From NCBI RefSeq assembly GCF_013376105.1, contig NZ_JAAMFM010000007.1, positions 62,001 through 126,000 of the forward strand: a stretch of 64,000 nt of DNA. Direction: 5' to 3'. The number at the start of each line of letters is the position of its first letter. Positions within the stretch are counted from its first letter, which is position 1. This DNA comes from Arthrobacter wenxiniae (lineage in GTDB: Bacteria; Actinomycetota; Actinomycetes; Actinomycetales; Micrococcaceae). The translations under genes and the position numbers were made by a program. The notes below the pieces were generated by a model. It was not told the origin of the DNA. It was given only the letters and a program-made list of their open reading frames with translations, and searched no databases. Below, piece after piece: positions 8,451 through 16,803 of this stretch.

Positions 8451-9941
8451 CTAAATGCCGGCGGCGTTGGCGTAGAACTGCTGGTCCTCGCGCCAGCCGC
8501 CCTGCCCCATCCCGATGTCCTTGTAGTCTTCGACAAACTCGATGGCGCACACCCACTTGACCATTTTGAAGCCAAGCTGGGTTTCCAGCCGGACCCGCAC
8601 CGGAGCCCCGTGTTCGACCGGCAGCGGCGCGCCGTTCATTTCCAGGGCAAGGATGGATTGCGGGTTGCGGGCCAGGTGCAGGGGGATGGTGCCGTAGAAG
8701 AAGCCGTAGCGGCCCTCACCCTCAGTCAGGCCCTTGTCGTCCAGGGCGTAGAAGACGATGTGCCTGGCCCGTTCCTGCGGGCCCACCAGCGCGATGATGC
8801 GCTCCAACGGCACCCCGCCCCATTCGGCGACGGCGGTCCAGCCCTGGATGCAGTTGTGCTTGGTGATTTGCGACTGCCCGCCAAGGCGCCGCAGTTCGCC
8901 CAGGGACAGGGACATCGGATGCTCGACCAGTCCGCCGATCGAGAGGCGGTAGCCGCTGAATCCGGACGCGGCGAGGCGCTCGTAGTCCGGTCCCGGCGGC
9001 GGGTAGCCGTTCACCCGGAAGTACGGGGAGATGTTCCTGCGGCGGAAGCGCTCGCGGGAGGTGAAGGACTTGGAGATGATGCGTTCGAAGGGGTTGACCA
9101 CCACGCCCAGGAGGCGCTGCGTGCGGCGCCGGTAGCGCAGCGAGAACCACGTGATCACAATGTGGACGATGAGGATCAGGAAGAGGCCGGCACAACCGAT
9201 GATGATCACCTCGGCACCGTTGGCGTTCTGGTCCGCCAGGACAATCCCGGCGGCCTCCCGCGGGACATTGTGCACCAGCACCATGAACACATGGAGGATC
9301 GTAAACGCCCCGAAGGCGACGAGTCCCAGGAAGTGCAGGCTGCGGGCGCCCTGCTTGCCGTGGAAGATTTTCCCGTACCAGGGAAAGCGGGCCAGCACCG
9401 ACGGGGACATCGCAGCGCCCGTGAGAACCTGCAGTGGAGCAAGCACAAAGATGACTGCAAAGTAGGCCAATTTCTGGGCAGGCTCGAACGGTTCGCCGGA
9501 AATCTTCGCCGGAATCCGGAAGTGCAGGTAGGTGCCAATGGAGTTGATTGAATCCGGAATGATCGACCAGTGGGTGGGGACAAGATAGTGCCAATAGCCT
9601 GTGGCGAAGACCAGCACAAGGTACACCACCCCGGTGAGGATCCAGAACTGGACGCTCATGAAGTGCCAGTGCCGGCCCAGGCCCAGGTTCCTTTTCCCGG
9701 GCAGGGCAACCACCGGCGACCAGGCCTCCTCCTCGTCGAGCGACGTCCACGGCTTCCGTGCGTCCGCACCGTACATCTTCTTTGACAACCTGAGCCATTC
9801 CCGGCCCGGTGGACAGTCGTCGTGCCAATAAAGCTTGGGAAAGGCCGAGAGGACCTCCAGCCCGCTGCGGGCAAGCAACAGCAGGAAAAAGAGATTCAGG
9901 AAGTGCGTGACGACCACCCACCACGGAAAAAATTCAGGCAT
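8451..9941 (-). CDS. Fusion of cytochrome b561-like membrane domain and sulfite-oxidase-type molybdopterin domain
   Basis: 496 residues. The first ~290 residues hold about five to six hydrophobic segments with histidines placed as in di-haem cytochrome b subunits (for example RHWHFMSVQFW, GTYLHF, ARSLHFLGLV, ILHVFMVLVH). The C-terminal ~200 residues are a sulfite-oxidase-like molybdenum cofactor domain: LSIGGLVEHP, then TKHNCIQGWT with the Mo-ligating Cys, then LPVEHGAPVRVRLETQLGFKMVKWV. An electron path between the cofactor and the membrane quinone pool is implied. The substrate is unknown. It starts 17 bases after the TPP enzyme gene and is clearly in one operon with it. Confidence 0.85.
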   Translation of the reverse strand: MPEFFPWWVVVTHFLNLFFLLLLARSGLEVLSAFPKLYWHDDCPPGREWLRLSKKMYGADARKPWTSLDEEEAWSPVVALPGKRNLGLGRHWHFMSVQFWILTGVVYLVLVFATGYWHYLVPTHWSIIPDSINSIGTYLHFRIPAKISGEPFEPAQKLAYFAVIFVLAPLQVLTGAAMSPSVLARFPWYGKIFHGKQGARSLHFLGLVAFGAFTILHVFMVLVHNVPREAAGIVLADQNANGAEVIIIGCAGLFLILIVHIVITWFSLRYRRRTQRLLGVVVNPFERIISKSFTSRERFRRRNISPYFRVNGYPPPGPDYERLAASGFSGYRLSIGGLVEHPMSLSLGELRRLGGQSQITKHNCIQGWTAVAEWGGVPLERIIALVGPQERARHIVFYALDDKGLTEGEGRYGFFYGTIPLHLARNPQSILALEMNGAPLPVEHGAPVRVRLETQLGFKMVKWVCAIEFVEDYKDIGMGQGGWREDQQFYANAAGI

Positions 9942-9958
9942 GGCTGCCGGTCCCTGGC

Positions 9959-11794
9959 CTAGTCCGTGTCCTTGGTCTTTTCCTGGCCGATGTGGAGTTT
10001 GCCCTTGACACGCTCGATGCCTTCCGAGAGCAGGGCCTCGGCGGAGTCGCGGATGACGCCCAGCTCGGAGGGGTCCCCCTTTAGCAGTGCTTCACCGGTG
10101 TTCCTTGCGAACTCGGCCGTGATGTGGGGCGGCAGCGGCGGCACGTTCTTGCTCGTGTACGCGTCGATGAGCGTGACTCCCTGGTTGGCGAAGGCGGTGT
10201 CCCAGGCCGCGGCGACGTCGCCGTCGTTTTTGAGACGGATGCCGGTGAAGCCGAGCAGTTCCGCCCACCCGGCGTAGTCGATTGACTCCACTTCCTGGGA
10301 TGTCTCCCAGACAGGGTTCGCGTCTTCGGTGCGCATCTCCCAGGAGACCTGGTTGAGGTCGTTGTTGTGCAGGACCATGATGATGAACTGCGGGTTGTCC
10401 CATTCCTTCATGTATTTCTTGATCGTGATGAGTTCATTCATGCCCAACATCTGGAACGCGCCGTCGCCGATCGTGCAGATCACGCAGCGGTCGGAGAACG
10501 CGAACTTTGCCGCCACCGCGTACGGCATGGCCGCCAGCATGCTCGCCAGCCGTCCGGACAGGTCTCCCATCATGCCGCGTTGCAGGCGGATGTGGTGGCC
10601 GTACCAGTCTGCGGTGCTGCCGGCGTCGGCGGTGACGATGGCGCGGGGCGGAAGGCGCTTGTTGAGCTCGTGGTAGACGCGCCGCGGGTTGACGCCGTCC
10701 GGGTAGCTGAGCATCGCCTGGGCTTCCATCTCGTTCTCCCATTCGACCATTTCCCCGGCGATTCCCTCCTGCCACGAGAGGTCGGTCTTGGCCTCAAGGT
10801 GGGGGATGAGGGCCGTGAGGGTCGCTTTCACATCTCCCCACAGGTTGAGCTCGGTCGGGTACCGCAGGCCCATCTGTTCCGGCTTGAGGTCCACCTGGAT
10901 GGCCCTGGCCTGCCCGCTCGCCGGCAGGAACTGGCTGTACGGGTAGTTGGTGCCGAGGAAAACCAGCGTGTCGCAGTCCTTCATCTGGTGCATGCTCGGC
11001 AGGGATCCGAGCAGGCCCAGCTGCTGGCTGTGGTAGGCAACATCCGGCGGGACAACCTGCTTGGCGCGGAGCGCGGTGATGATGCCCGCCCCGGCAAGGC
11101 GCGCCGCCTCCAGCACCTCGTCCGTGGCGCCGTTGGACCCGTGGCCGACGATGAAGGTGACCTTGCGGCCCGCGTTGATGATGCCGGCCGCCTTCACAAT
11201 CTCGCTCTCCGGGGGAACGATGGAAATCGACGGGGCGACGGCGCTGGAGCGGGAAACCCAATTCGCCGGGGCGAGTGCCTTGAACTTCATGCCCTGCACA
11301 TCGTGCGGGAGGATGACCACGGCCGGCCCGAGGCGCACCCGTGCGGTGCGGAACGCCGTGTCAACCACGGCCTGGGCCTGCTCGGGTGAAACGATGGTCT
11401 GGACATACACGGCAACGTCCGCGAGGCTGCGCTCGAGGTTGTTCTCCTGTTGCGTGAACGTTCCCAGAGAGGCCAGGCCCTGTTGACCGACGAAGGCGAC
11501 AACAGGCTGGTTGTCCATCTTGGCGTCGTAGAGCCCGTTCAACATGTGGAATGCCCCCGGGCTGGACGTGGCGACGCACACCCCGACCTCGCCGGTGAAC
11601 TTGGCGTGGGCGGTGGCCATCAGCGAGCAGATCTCCTCGTGCGTGGGGCGGACGTACTTCAGCCCCTCACCGTCCCGTTCCGCCTTGCCCAGGGCGCCGT
11701 CGAACTCACCGATGCCGTCGCCCGGAAACGCGAACACCCGGCTCACGCCCCACTCCCGGATTCGCTGGATCACAAACTCGCTGACGGTTGCCAT
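9959..11794 (-). CDS. Thiamine pyrophosphate-dependent enzyme, pyruvate oxidase/acetolactate synthase type
   Basis: 611 residues with the three-domain architecture of TPP decarboxylases. The N-terminal domain has VFAFPGDGIGEF and the activating Glu in RPTHEEICSLMA. The middle Rossmann-like domain spans about 190-330. The C-terminal TPP-binding domain has CTIGDGAFQM followed about 28 residues later by LHNNDLNQVSWE (the GDG...NN metal and diphosphate motif). Overall closest in feel to PoxB-like pyruvate oxidases/dehydrogenases that pass electrons to the membrane. It heads a minus-strand operon with a membrane cytochrome/molybdopterin fusion. Which 2-keto acid is used is not decided. Confidence 0.85.
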   Translation of the reverse strand: MATVSEFVIQRIREWGVSRVFAFPGDGIGEFDGALGKAERDGEGLKYVRPTHEEICSLMATAHAKFTGEVGVCVATSSPGAFHMLNGLYDAKMDNQPVVAFVGQQGLASLGTFTQQENNLERSLADVAVYVQTIVSPEQAQAVVDTAFRTARVRLGPAVVILPHDVQGMKFKALAPANWVSRSSAVAPSISIVPPESEIVKAAGIINAGRKVTFIVGHGSNGATDEVLEAARLAGAGIITALRAKQVVPPDVAYHSQQLGLLGSLPSMHQMKDCDTLVFLGTNYPYSQFLPASGQARAIQVDLKPEQMGLRYPTELNLWGDVKATLTALIPHLEAKTDLSWQEGIAGEMVEWENEMEAQAMLSYPDGVNPRRVYHELNKRLPPRAIVTADAGSTADWYGHHIRLQRGMMGDLSGRLASMLAAMPYAVAAKFAFSDRCVICTIGDGAFQMLGMNELITIKKYMKEWDNPQFIIMVLHNNDLNQVSWEMRTEDANPVWETSQEVESIDYAGWAELLGFTGIRLKNDGDVAAAWDTAFANQGVTLIDAYTSKNVPPLPPHITAEFARNTGEALLKGDPSELGVIRDSAEALLSEGIERVKGKLHIGQEKTKDTD

Positions 11795-12071
11795 GTCAAA
11801 TTCCCTTCACGTCTTTTGGTGGCCGGCGTTTGCCCGGCGGTGCCCCGATGCCCGGTGCGCAGTGCGGGCCGAACTGCCTCGTGTGAACTAAATTGTCGGC
11901 GGCCTTGGACTGCCCGGCGGACAGGGGCATAAACGTAGTCTTTAGCCGGGCCCGTGAATCCAGTAGTGTCAAAAGTCCCGCGGCGCCGGATTCGCGCTGA
12001 CATCCGCCGCGCCCCGGGGAACGTGCCCGCCATGTGCCACCGGCCGCCAAGGGGAGGGCATGATGTAGTAC

Positions 12072-13004
12072 ATGAGTGAACCGGTTCCCCCCAATGCCCA
12101 ATCCGACGGCGCCCGGCGCGCCTTGGACGGGGGCCCCGCCGCCGGTTCCCCCGCTGGCGGTGCGGGTGCCGGTGGACACGCTGCCGGTGCCGCCGCCGGT
12201 GGGCCGGGCATCGCCGGGGCGGCCCGGGACGCCCGGGGCGGGGTGTCCGGCGTCGTGCCTCACCACTGGGGCGCCCGGCCACGCAGGCGGCTCATTGCTG
12301 AGGTGCTGCTGGTCCTGGGGCTTTCACTGGGGCAGTCGGCCGTGTATTCGGTGGTGCAGCTGCTGGACAAGTTGTCCCGGGCGCCCATTGCGAAGGGCAC
12401 GTCCACGCTTAACGTGGTGCGCAGCAGCAGGGAGTACTTCGACCTGACGTACCAGCTGCTGGACATCTTCTTTGCCCTGGTCCCGGTGCTTCTCGTGCTG
12501 TACCTGCTTGCCGAGCCCGGGAAGTCGGTGTTCCGCAGGATCGGGCTGGATTTCCGGCGTCCCTTCCGCGACGGGCTCGGCGCCCTGGGCCTGTTGGTGG
12601 TCGTCGGGGTGCCGTCGCTGGGGCTGTATGCCGTCGGCCGGGCCATGGGGATCACCACTGAGATCATTCCCAGCGCCCTCCACCAATACTGGTGGACCAT
12701 TCCGGTGCTGGTGCTGTCCGCCATCCACAACGGCCTGCTGGAGGAAGTGGTCATGGTCGGCTGGCTGCTGGACAGGCTGGGGAAGATCGGGCTTTCGCCC
12801 CTTGCTGCCATCCTGCTCAGCTCGCTGATCCGCGGCAGCTACCACCTGTACCAGGGCTTCGGCCCGTTCTTCGGGAACTTTGTGATGGGCCTGCTTTTTT
12901 GCTGGTTGTATAAGAGGTACGGGCGCGTGATGCCGCTGGTCGTGGCACATTCCCTGGTGGACATTGCCGCCTTCACCATGGGACCGGCACTCGGCTTCGG
13001 GTAG
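12072..13004 (+). CDS. CPBP family intramembrane metalloprotease-like protein
   Basis: 310 residues. A soluble N-terminal region of about 70 residues rich in Gly/Ala/Pro is followed by eight or so hydrophobic segments. The CPBP (Abi) motifs are present: LLEEVVMVGWL (the EE of motif 1, with the usual Arg of EExxxR replaced), RGSYHLYQG (motif 2 His) and VVAHSLVD (motif 3 HxxxD). Bacterial CPBP proteins are glutamic-type intramembrane proteases or immunity factors. It stands alone, divergent from the TPP operon across a 277-base gap. Confidence 0.85.
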   Translation: MSEPVPPNAQSDGARRALDGGPAAGSPAGGAGAGGHAAGAAAGGPGIAGAARDARGGVSGVVPHHWGARPRRRLIAEVLLVLGLSLGQSAVYSVVQLLDKLSRAPIAKGTSTLNVVRSSREYFDLTYQLLDIFFALVPVLLVLYLLAEPGKSVFRRIGLDFRRPFRDGLGALGLLVVVGVPSLGLYAVGRAMGITTEIIPSALHQYWWTIPVLVLSAIHNGLLEEVVMVGWLLDRLGKIGLSPLAAILLSSLIRGSYHLYQGFGPFFGNFVMGLLFCWLYKRYGRVMPLVVAHSLVDIAAFTMGPALGFG

Positions 13005-13134
13005 CCGCAGCCGCCGGCGGGCGTCGTTGCCCGGGTCCACCGGCATTGGTGGTGCGGATAAGGTGGGCCGGCGGTTGCCGAACCCGCATGATCTGCGCCG
13101 CCGGTTTGACGCACCCGCCTGCCGGGCACGCAAA

Positions 13135-13164
13135 CGGCACCCGCCACCGCAAGGGTGGGTGCCG
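13135..13164. terminator. Hairpin between converging genes, likely bidirectional terminator
   Basis: CGGCACCC (13135-13142) pairs with GGGTGCCG (13157-13164), enclosing a second short pairing GCC/GGT. It lies between the CPBP gene (plus) and the VOC gene (minus), which converge here. There is no long T-run on either side, as is usual for GC-rich actinobacterial terminators. Confidence 0.5.
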
Positions 13165-13184
13165 CCGCAAGGGCCGGTCAAATC

Positions 13185-13823
13185 TTAGATGGTGACCAAA
13201 CCACGCGCCGTGTCAAAGGTGACGGACATGATGCCGGGGGTGCCGCGCGGGGCGATCCACTCCACAGTCACGTCCTCCAGCGGCTGCTCCACCGGCTCGC
13301 CCAGCCACTCGGTCAGGCGCTCGGCGCTGCCGGCAATCGTCAGGGATGCCAGGCGCACCGTGGACGGGCGGGCCAGGGACGGGTGCAGGGCGGGATCGCC
13401 CTCCCACTTGAGCATGTACGGCACCTGCGGGTCGGCGATGAGGCCCTTGATGCCAATCTGCTGCCACACGAGTTCACGGCCGTCGGGGAACTTGCGGTTT
13501 CCCGGGACGGCGCTGCGGCCCAGGCGTTCCTCGAACGCGGAGAGGTCGTCGACGGCAACGCACCAGCCCATCCAGCCGCCGCCGGCCTGGGACCGGGCAC
13601 GGACGGCCTGGCCGAACGGCGCCTTGTCCGACGCGGGGTGGTCCAGGACCTCCACCACCTCAAGGTAGTGGTGGTCGGTGAGGGGAATGATCATATTGCG
13701 GGTGCCGAAGCGCGGGTGCACCCCGCCGCGCACTGCCTCGACCCCGAGCGCGGTCGCGATTCGCTCCGTGGTGGCAGCCAATCCATCGGATTCACAGGCG
13801 TAAGAAACATGGTCCATTCGCAT
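13185..13823 (-). CDS. VOC family (glyoxalase-like domain) protein
   Basis: 212 residues. It opens with MDHVSYACESDGLAATT, contains GTRNMIIPLTDHHYLEVVEV with paired His/Glu typical of vicinal-oxygen-chelate metal sites, and GWCVAVDDL in the second module. The length and the layout fit the stand-alone Glyoxalase_3-like group. Substrate unknown. A second in-frame ATG two codons in (MDHV) is an equally good start. It is transcribed away from tex, sharing a 114-base spacer. Confidence 0.8.
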   Translation of the reverse strand: MRMDHVSYACESDGLAATTERIATALGVEAVRGGVHPRFGTRNMIIPLTDHHYLEVVEVLDHPASDKAPFGQAVRARSQAGGGWMGWCVAVDDLSAFEERLGRSAVPGNRKFPDGRELVWQQIGIKGLIADPQVPYMLKWEGDPALHPSLARPSTVRLASLTIAGSAERLTEWLGEPVEQPLEDVTVEWIAPRGTPGIMSVTFDTARGLVTI

Positions 13824-13937
13824 GCGTTCATCTTGGCACTTTGTGATCGACCGCTCGACTTAGTGTCACCTAACACAGATGGGATGTCCTGTGACTGGGG
13901 GGATCGGCGGCGGGGCGTTGTGGGGCAGAATTGAGGC

Positions 13938-16424
13938 GTGACTGAAACACCAGCAGCAAGTTCCCCCGCCCAGCCCGGCCCTGCTTCCCCCGCCCAGCCC
14001 GGCCCTGCTTCCCCCGCCCAGCCCCCGCTGCGGCTGCCGGATGCCGCGGCCGTGGAGGCCCGCATCGCAGCCGCCATCGCCGACGGCCTGGGAGTCCGCG
14101 CGGCCCAGGTGCGGGCCGCCGTGGGCCTGATGGACGACGGCGCCAGCGTCCCCTTCATTGCCCGGTACCGAAAGGAGGTGACAGGGACGCTCGATGACGC
14201 CCAGTTGCGCGAGCTGGAGGAGCGGCTGCGCTACCTGCGCGAGCTGGAGGCGCGCCGGCGGACGGTGCTCGAAGCCATCCACGGGCTGGGCAGGCTGACG
14301 GCCCAGCTGCGGGCCGCCGTGGAGGCGGCCGCGACGAAGTCGGACCTGGAGGACCTGTACCTGCCCTACAAGTCCACCCGCAGGACCAAGGCGGACGCCG
14401 CCCGGGAAGCGGGTCTGGAACCGCTGCTGGATGCGCTCCTGAGGAACCCCGCGCAGGCGCCGGCCGTGGCCGCGGAGGCGTTCCTCAACCCGGACCATGC
14501 GGTGGCAAGCGCCGACGACGCCCTGGCGGGCGCCCGCGCCATCCTGATCGAGCGGGCCGGGCAGGACGCCGCCCTGGTGGGCGAACTGCGCGAGCGGCTT
14601 TGGAAAACAGGCCGGCTGCGGTCCTCGGTCAAGGCAGGGAAGGCCGCCGACGGTGAAAAGTTCAAGGACTACTTCGACTTTGCCCAGTCCCCGCACTCGC
14701 TGCCCAGCCACCGCGTGCTGGCCCTGCTCCGCGGCGAAAAGGAAGGCGTGTTGACACTGGACCTGGCCGAGGCGGATCCCCGCGATGCCGAGGCCCAGGC
14801 GCAGGCCCGCACCCGCTACGAAAACGCCGTGGCCCACGCCCTTGGCATTGCCGAGTCCGGCCGCGCTGCGGACACCTGGCTCATGACCGGAGCCCGCCTG
14901 GCCTGGCGCACCCGCATCCTCACCCGCCTGTCCGTGGACCTGCGCGTCCGCTTGTTCCAGGCTGCGGAGGAGGAATCCGTGCGGGTGTTCGCCGCCAACC
15001 TCCGCGACGTCCTGCTCGCCGCGCCTGCCGGCAACCGTGCCACCCTGGGCCTGGACCCGGGCCTGCGCACGGGTACCAAGGTGGCAGTGGTCGACGGCAC
15101 CGGCAAGGTCACCGCCACCGAAACGATTTACCCGCATGCCCCGGCCAGGCGGTGGACCGAGGCACTTGCCACGCTGGCGGCCCTGTGCGAACGCCACCAC
15201 GTGGAACTCATCGCCATTGGCAACGGCACGGCCAGCCGGGAAACCGACAAGCTGGCAGCCGAGCTCCTCGCGGAACTCAAGCGGCGGGACCCGGGCCGCA
15301 CGGTGGCCAAGCTGGTGGTCTCCGAAGCGGGGGCGTCCGTCTACTCGGCCTCCGCCCTGGCCGGCGCCGAGCTGCCCGGCATGGACGTGTCGCTGCGCGG
15401 CGCCGTTTCGATCGCCCGCCGCCTCCAGGACCCCCTCGCGGAGCTGGTGAAGATCGACCCGAAGTCCATTGGCGTGGGGCAGTATCAGCACGACCTAACC
15501 CCGGCCAAGCTGGAACGATCGCTGGCCGCCGTTGTCGAGGACTGTGTGAACGCCGTGGGCGTGGACCTGAACACCGCCTCCCCGGCGCTGCTGGCGAGGG
15601 TTGCCGGCGTGGGACCCCTGCTGAGTGAAGGCATCGTGGCGCACCGCAACGACAACGGCCCGTTCACCAAGCGCCGCGACCTGCTCAAGGTTGCCCGCCT
15701 GGGCCCGAAGGCCTACGAGCAGTGCGCCGGCTTCCTGCGGATTACCGGGGGAGCGGAGCCGCTGGATGCCTCAAGCGTGCACCCCGAGGCATATGGCGTG
15801 GCACGGAGGATCCTGGCTGCCGTGGGGGCGGAAGGGGCCGAAATTTCAGGCGGCGTGCCCGCCGTGGCCGCCGTCAACCCGCAGGACTTCGTGGACGGCG
15901 CCTTCGGCCTGCCCACCGTGGTGGACATCGTGGCCGAGCTGCAAAAGCCCGGCCGCGACCCCCGTCCCCGCTTTGAGACGGCCACCTTCACCGAGGGGAT
16001 TGAGAAGATCACGGACCTGCGCCCCGGCATGATCCTGGAAGGCACCGTCTCCAATGTGGCCGCCTTCGGCGCGTTTGTGGACATTGGCGTGCACCAGGAC
16101 GGCCTGGTCCACGTCTCCGCCATGAGCAGCAAATTTGTCTCCGACCCCCGCACCGTCGTCAAGTCCGGGCAGGTGGTCCGCGTCAAGGTCCTTGAAGTGG
16201 AGCCGGACCGCAAGCGCATCTCCCTCACGCTCCGCCTGGATGACGCGGCCACGGCGGGGGAGCGGCCGGGGAAGGCCGACGCCGGCTCCGGGACTGAGGC
16301 GCGCCCCTCGCCGCGCGCCGGGGGCGCGTCCGGGTCCGGCTCCCGCCAAGCCCGGCCGCCGGTGCCGGTGCCGGCGAACACGGCCATGGCCGAGGCCCTG
16401 CGCCGGGCCGGGCTCAAGCCCTGA
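13938..16424 (+). CDS. tex: Tex family RNA-binding transcription accessory protein
   Basis: 828 residues starting at GTG 13938. After a Pro/Ala repeat tail comes the Tex N-terminal helical region (VPFIARYRKEVTG, LEDLYLPYKSTRRTKA), a YqgF/RNase H-like domain from about 365 (LGLDPGLRTGTKVAVVD), a helix-hairpin-helix pair near 540-600 (LLARVAGVGPLLSEGIV) and an S1 RNA-binding domain at about 697-767 (ILEGTVSNVAAFGAFVDIG). A ~60-residue basic, low-complexity C-terminal tail follows. Tex binds nucleic acid and influences transcription or RNA turnover. Single-gene transcript with a hairpin terminator just after it. Confidence 0.95.
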   Translation: MTETPAASSPAQPGPASPAQPGPASPAQPPLRLPDAAAVEARIAAAIADGLGVRAAQVRAAVGLMDDGASVPFIARYRKEVTGTLDDAQLRELEERLRYLRELEARRRTVLEAIHGLGRLTAQLRAAVEAAATKSDLEDLYLPYKSTRRTKADAAREAGLEPLLDALLRNPAQAPAVAAEAFLNPDHAVASADDALAGARAILIERAGQDAALVGELRERLWKTGRLRSSVKAGKAADGEKFKDYFDFAQSPHSLPSHRVLALLRGEKEGVLTLDLAEADPRDAEAQAQARTRYENAVAHALGIAESGRAADTWLMTGARLAWRTRILTRLSVDLRVRLFQAAEEESVRVFAANLRDVLLAAPAGNRATLGLDPGLRTGTKVAVVDGTGKVTATETIYPHAPARRWTEALATLAALCERHHVELIAIGNGTASRETDKLAAELLAELKRRDPGRTVAKLVVSEAGASVYSASALAGAELPGMDVSLRGAVSIARRLQDPLAELVKIDPKSIGVGQYQHDLTPAKLERSLAAVVEDCVNAVGVDLNTASPALLARVAGVGPLLSEGIVAHRNDNGPFTKRRDLLKVARLGPKAYEQCAGFLRITGGAEPLDASSVHPEAYGVARRILAAVGAEGAEISGGVPAVAAVNPQDFVDGAFGLPTVVDIVAELQKPGRDPRPRFETATFTEGIEKITDLRPGMILEGTVSNVAAFGAFVDIGVHQDGLVHVSAMSSKFVSDPRTVVKSGQVVRVKVLEVEPDRKRISLTLRLDDAATAGERPGKADAGSGTEARPSPRAGGASGSGSRQARPPVPVPANTAMAEALRRAGLKP
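13961..14024 (+). repeat. 24-bp in-frame repeat in the tex 5' end
   Basis: A 24-bp unit occurs twice exactly (13961-13984 and 13985-14008) and continues for 16 more bases. It encodes the octapeptide SPAQPGPA, giving a disordered N-terminal tail. The unit is a multiple of three, so copy-number changes would alter the tail without breaking the frame. Confidence 0.9.
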
Positions 16425-16435
16425 CGCCGCGACCG

Positions 16436-16479
16436 GACGGCAGCGGCTGCATTCAGCGCGCGAAGCAGCCGCTGCCGTC
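16436..16479 (+). terminator. Hairpin terminator after tex
   Basis: Perfect 15-bp stem: GACGGCAGCGGCTGC (16436-16450) pairs with its complement at 16465-16479 around a 14-base loop, starting 11 bases after the tex stop. No T-tract follows, as is common in high-GC genomes. Confidence 0.75.
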
Positions 16480-16604
16480 CACTGACACTGGCCGTTAATT
16501 CGGTCCGGCTCACCATTTGCGCGTTTTGTCCAGCACATGTTCGGCAGGGGTCACAATGCCGTCACAATGTTGCAGCCCGGCGGAGCGCTCTCGCACACTG
16601 GTAG

Positions 16605-16720
16605 CAGGTCATGAGTGCCAGCGACAAGCCCCGGCTCGCTGGCCGGCAACCCTCCTTCCGCGGCGGGGTGCCCCGGGTGAAGACCTGGCGTTGGGCCAAC
16701 CGGCACCAACGCAAGCGTGG
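16605..16720 (+). promoter_or_regulatory. SAM-IV type S-adenosylmethionine riboswitch
   Basis: The closing helix is CAGGTC (16605-16610) with GACCTG (16682-16687). Between them lie the features of the actinobacterial SAM-IV class as I recall them: ATGAGTGCCAGC, AAGCCCCGGC, TGGCCGGCAACCCTCC, then GCGGCGGGGTGCCCCGGGTG. A further helix and pseudoknot-capable part follows after 16688. It ends about 80-110 bases before the GTG of metY. In this class SAM binding lowers expression of methionine biosynthesis genes, and metY-metX downstream is the expected target. The exact 3' boundary is my estimate. Confidence 0.88.
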
Positions 16721-16803
16721 GCCGCAGCTTCCACCCCCGCCCCGACGTCCCCGGACGCCAGGGTGCGGGAACCGGACGGCCTCTAGTGTGTAAGGAGCTC
16801 ACA

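Noticed and set aside
8389-8556. Longer N-terminus of the GH15 enzyme
   Set aside because: The extra codons overlap the 3' end of the molybdopterin gene and give Arg-rich shadow sequence; ATG 8388 fits the family start.
13866-15491. 541-codon minus-strand reading frame opposite tex
   Set aside because: Antisense shadow; tex motifs are complete on the plus strand.
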